From: Oligoflexia bacterium
GTDB lineage: Bacteria; Bdellovibrionota; UBA1018; CAIMNF01
Direction of reading: 5' to 3'
Assembly (NCBI GenBank): GCA_903858975.1
Contig: CAIOKW010000176.1
Coordinates: forward strand, 1-7,557
Length of the DNA: 7,557 bases
The notes under the pieces were generated by a model. It was not told where the DNA came from and ran no database searches. It saw nothing but the letters and a program-made list of their open reading frames with translations. The position numbers and the translations under genes are program-made. Positions 5,850 to 7,557 of this stretch are shown here, in pieces. Position 1 is the stretch's first letter; the number at the start of each line of letters is the position of its first letter.

Positions 5850-6937
5850 TCGCTCGCGCGAATATTTCAATATCGCGGAGTGCACTTCGGAATAATTATC
5901 GGATCCTCTCAAAAAAGGTCCCGCACCTAGATCTTTTACCGATGGTGAAGGCTGATGCCTATGGGCATGGTGCGTTCTATGCGGCTCAGAGTTTGCTTCA
6001 GGAAAAGAAGCTTTATGGATTTGGTGTTGCAAGCTTTAAAGAAGCCGTAGAGCTGAGACTGGCTTTGAAGAATTCTAAAGTACCCATTTTGGTGTTTTCA
6101 GACTGTGCTCCCTGGACTCAGGAGCACTTTGGTCTCTGCAAGCGCTATCATTTGGAGCCGGTTCTAAGTGAAATCGAGAGTTTGCTTCATTTCCAAAGTG
6201 GACGAGAGAGCACCCAGATCTCATTCCATGTCGAGGTGAATACGGGCATGAATCGTCTCGGTGTTCCTGTGCAGTCCTTACCTTTATTGAAAAATCAGCC
6301 GCGTTCAATTTTCACCCATCTTGCCGATGCAGATTCTCCGAATTCTAGCCTGACTCAAAAACAGATGAGCGCATTTCAGGACGTAGTGGAATATGTTCGC
6401 TGGCGTTTTCCTGAAACTTTACTTCACTTTGCGAATAGCTCAGCAATTTGGAATCACCGAGACTTTCCGATGATGAAGGAAATGAATCTAGCCCGCCCAG
6501 GACTTTCGCTTTATGGAGTGCGTCCTTTTGAATCCGCAAAAGAAGATGGATTGAAACGGGTGATGAGTTTCAGCTCTCGAGTGCTCAATCGAATTTATCT
6601 CCAAAAAGGGGATCAAGTGGGTTACGGCGGCACCTACCGTTGCAAGAATGCAAAAGGTGAGTGGGTCGCGATACTTGGCGCGGGCTATGCCGATGGTGTG
6701 TTTCGGAGTCTCAGCAATCAGGGGATTGCGTACCATAAGAAGAAGAAATTAAACTTTTTGGGCCGCGTGAGTATGGATTTGTCTGCAGTTCAGGGGCACG
6801 CAAAATTGATGGTGGGCGATGAGATTTTTCTTTGGGGCGATCAGGTGGATCCTTACGAGCAAGCGTTGCTTGCCGGGACGATTCCCTATGAAATCATGAC
6901 CCGTATTGGACACAGAGTGGAAAGAACTTATGAGTAA
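5846..6937 (+). CDS. alr: Alanine racemase
   Basis: Alr is a cytoplasmic PLP enzyme that interconverts L- and D-alanine, supplying D-Ala for peptidoglycan stem peptides. At 363 residues it has the normal length for a fold-type III racemase. The PLP-binding lysine is Lys35 in VKADAYGHG, with Tyr39 in the same motif. Other active-site matches are Arg137 in NTGMNRLG, His158 in THLADAD, Arg217 in ARPGLSLYG (contacts the PLP pyridine nitrogen), the catalytic base Tyr281 in GAGYADG, and Met310-Asp311 in GRVSMD from the partner subunit. The N-terminal barrel is about residues 1-230 and the C-terminal beta domain the remainder. The start codon lies within an ATGA overlap with the upstream gene, and the N-terminus RANISISRSALRNNY aligns with the usual Alr beginning. 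Its stop overlaps the downstream ATPase gene by 8 bases. Family knowledge supports biosynthetic rather than catabolic use, because no D-amino-acid dehydrogenase gene is adjacent. Confidence 0.96.
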   Translation: MIARANISISRSALRNNYRILSKKVPHLDLLPMVKADAYGHGAFYAAQSLLQEKKLYGFGVASFKEAVELRLALKNSKVPILVFSDCAPWTQEHFGLCKRYHLEPVLSEIESLLHFQSGRESTQISFHVEVNTGMNRLGVPVQSLPLLKNQPRSIFTHLADADSPNSSLTQKQMSAFQDVVEYVRWRFPETLLHFANSSAIWNHRDFPMMKEMNLARPGLSLYGVRPFESAKEDGLKRVMSFSSRVLNRIYLQKGDQVGYGGTYRCKNAKGEWVAILGAGYADGVFRSLSNQGIAYHKKKKLNFLGRVSMDLSAVQGHAKLMVGDEIFLWGDQVDPYEQALLAGTIPYEIMTRIGHRVERTYE

Positions 6938-7557
6938 TGAAAATGCAATTCAGCTAAAAGGGGTCCATAAGGCGTTTCGGGATGGGCGGGACCAAATTTT
7001 AAGAGGGGTTGATATTGATTTTCCAATGGGAAAATTGACCTATATTCTTGGGCCATCGGGGACGGGTAAATCGGTAACGCTGAAGCATGTTTTAGGGCTT
7101 CTCGATCCGGATCAAGGTGAGGTTTGGGTCCTCGGTAGAAATCTTGCGAAATTGTCCAATTCTGATCGGATTCGATTTCGAGAAAAGTTTGGAATGGTTT
7201 TCCAAAACTCAGCGCTCTTTGATGACATGACGGTTTTTGAAAACGTTGCGTTCCCACTTCGCGAGCATACCTCGATGAGCGAAGAGGAAATTACGACTGA
7301 AGTCACTTCAGTCCTGAAGACGCTGGGAATGAATGGGCCCTACGATAAGTTTCCAAATGAGATTTCAGGGGGGATGAGGAAACGAGTAGGGATCGCACGC
7401 GCGATTATTCGTAAACCTGAAATCCTTCTTTATGATGAGCCGACCACCGGACTTGATCCTTATACTCGGATTACGGTGGATGAGTTGATTGAAAAAATTA
7501 AATCGGAATTTAGACTCACCTCCGTAGTCATTTCTCACGACATCCCATCAGCCCTTC
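6930..7557 (+). CDS. mlaF: MlaF-like ABC transporter ATPase, 5' part
   Basis: This is the first 209 residues of an ABC ATP-binding subunit, cut off by the window end. In order it shows Walker A GPSGTGKS (41-48), the Q-loop Gln92 in MVFQNSALF, the signature ISGGMRKR (145-152), Walker B ILLYDEP (165-171) and the H-loop His203 in SHD. The LFDDMTVFENVAFPLREH segment after the Q-loop and the SGGM signature are typical of the MlaF/Ttg2A/Mkl branch. These proteins energise MCE-protein lipid transport between the inner and outer membranes with an MlaE permease and an MlaD substrate protein. ATG 6930 overlaps the alr stop by 8 bases, with a weak GGAAAG just before it, so translation is probably coupled to alr. 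No mlaE or mlaD gene lies upstream in the window; either could follow beyond the edge. The ABC call is certain, while the Mla subfamily is probable. Confidence 0.88.
   Translation, partial: MSNENAIQLKGVHKAFRDGRDQILRGVDIDFPMGKLTYILGPSGTGKSVTLKHVLGLLDPDQGEVWVLGRNLAKLSNSDRIRFREKFGMVFQNSALFDDMTVFENVAFPLREHTSMSEEEITTEVTSVLKTLGMNGPYDKFPNEISGGMRKRVGIARAIIRKPEILLYDEPTTGLDPYTRITVDELIEKIKSEFRLTSVVISHDIPSAL

Noticed and set aside
6740..6760. Lysine run (residues 298-301) in Alr as a possible slippage or insertion site
   Set aside because: The codons alternate AAG and AAA, the frame continues normally, and the following GRVSMD motif is intact, so this is ordinary surface-loop variation.
6928..7257. 109-codon minus-strand open frame opposite the ABC ATPase
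   Set aside because: It lies opposite the conserved ATPase motifs including Walker A and the Q-loop, so it is a shadow frame.

Overview
The window comes from a Gram-negative bacterial chromosome. It is tightly packed, with seven protein genes and no intergenic gap longer than 84 bases. There are no RNA genes, mobile elements, CRISPR arrays or prophage genes. Base composition is moderate and even throughout, with no sign of recent transfer. A lipobox-bearing polysaccharide deacetylase, an MlaF-type lipid-transport ATPase and two other exported or membrane proteins point to a diderm cell. The overall flavour suggests Bdellovibrionota or a related deltaproteobacterial lineage, but that is an impression from gene style, not a demonstrated assignment.

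Layout from left to right. (1) The 3' end of a thioredoxin-type glutathione peroxidase gene (+) runs into the window and overlaps by 7 bases the end of (2) a convergent gene (-) for a small exported protein with six cysteines and no family I recognise. (3) An 84-base divergent region separates that gene from a 497-residue NodB-family lipoprotein (+), a probable peptidoglycan or polysaccharide deacetylase with a complete catalytic set and a long unassigned N-terminal region. (4) nadB (-), L-aspartate oxidase of NAD synthesis, converges on it with only 8 bases between the stop codons. (5) A 42-base divergent region holds a perfect 8-bp inverted repeat and a candidate promoter. (6) Then comes a rightward operon of at least three genes: a two-TM protein with a Cache-like periplasmic part and a GAF-like cytoplasmic part, alr (alanine racemase, ATGA overlap), and an MlaF-like ABC ATPase (8-base overlap) that is cut by the window end.

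The operon joins a membrane sensor-like protein of unknown output to D-alanine supply for peptidoglycan and to a lipid-transport ATPase, so its theme is the cell envelope. The deacetylase fits that theme but is separated from the operon by nadB on the opposite strand. Most genes are ordinary housekeeping. The points most worth a second look are the orphan Cache/GAF protein coupled to alr, the N-terminal region of the deacetylase, the six-cysteine exported protein with a possible leaderless start, and the inverted repeat between nadB and the operon. I see no convincing evidence of a wholly new multi-gene system.
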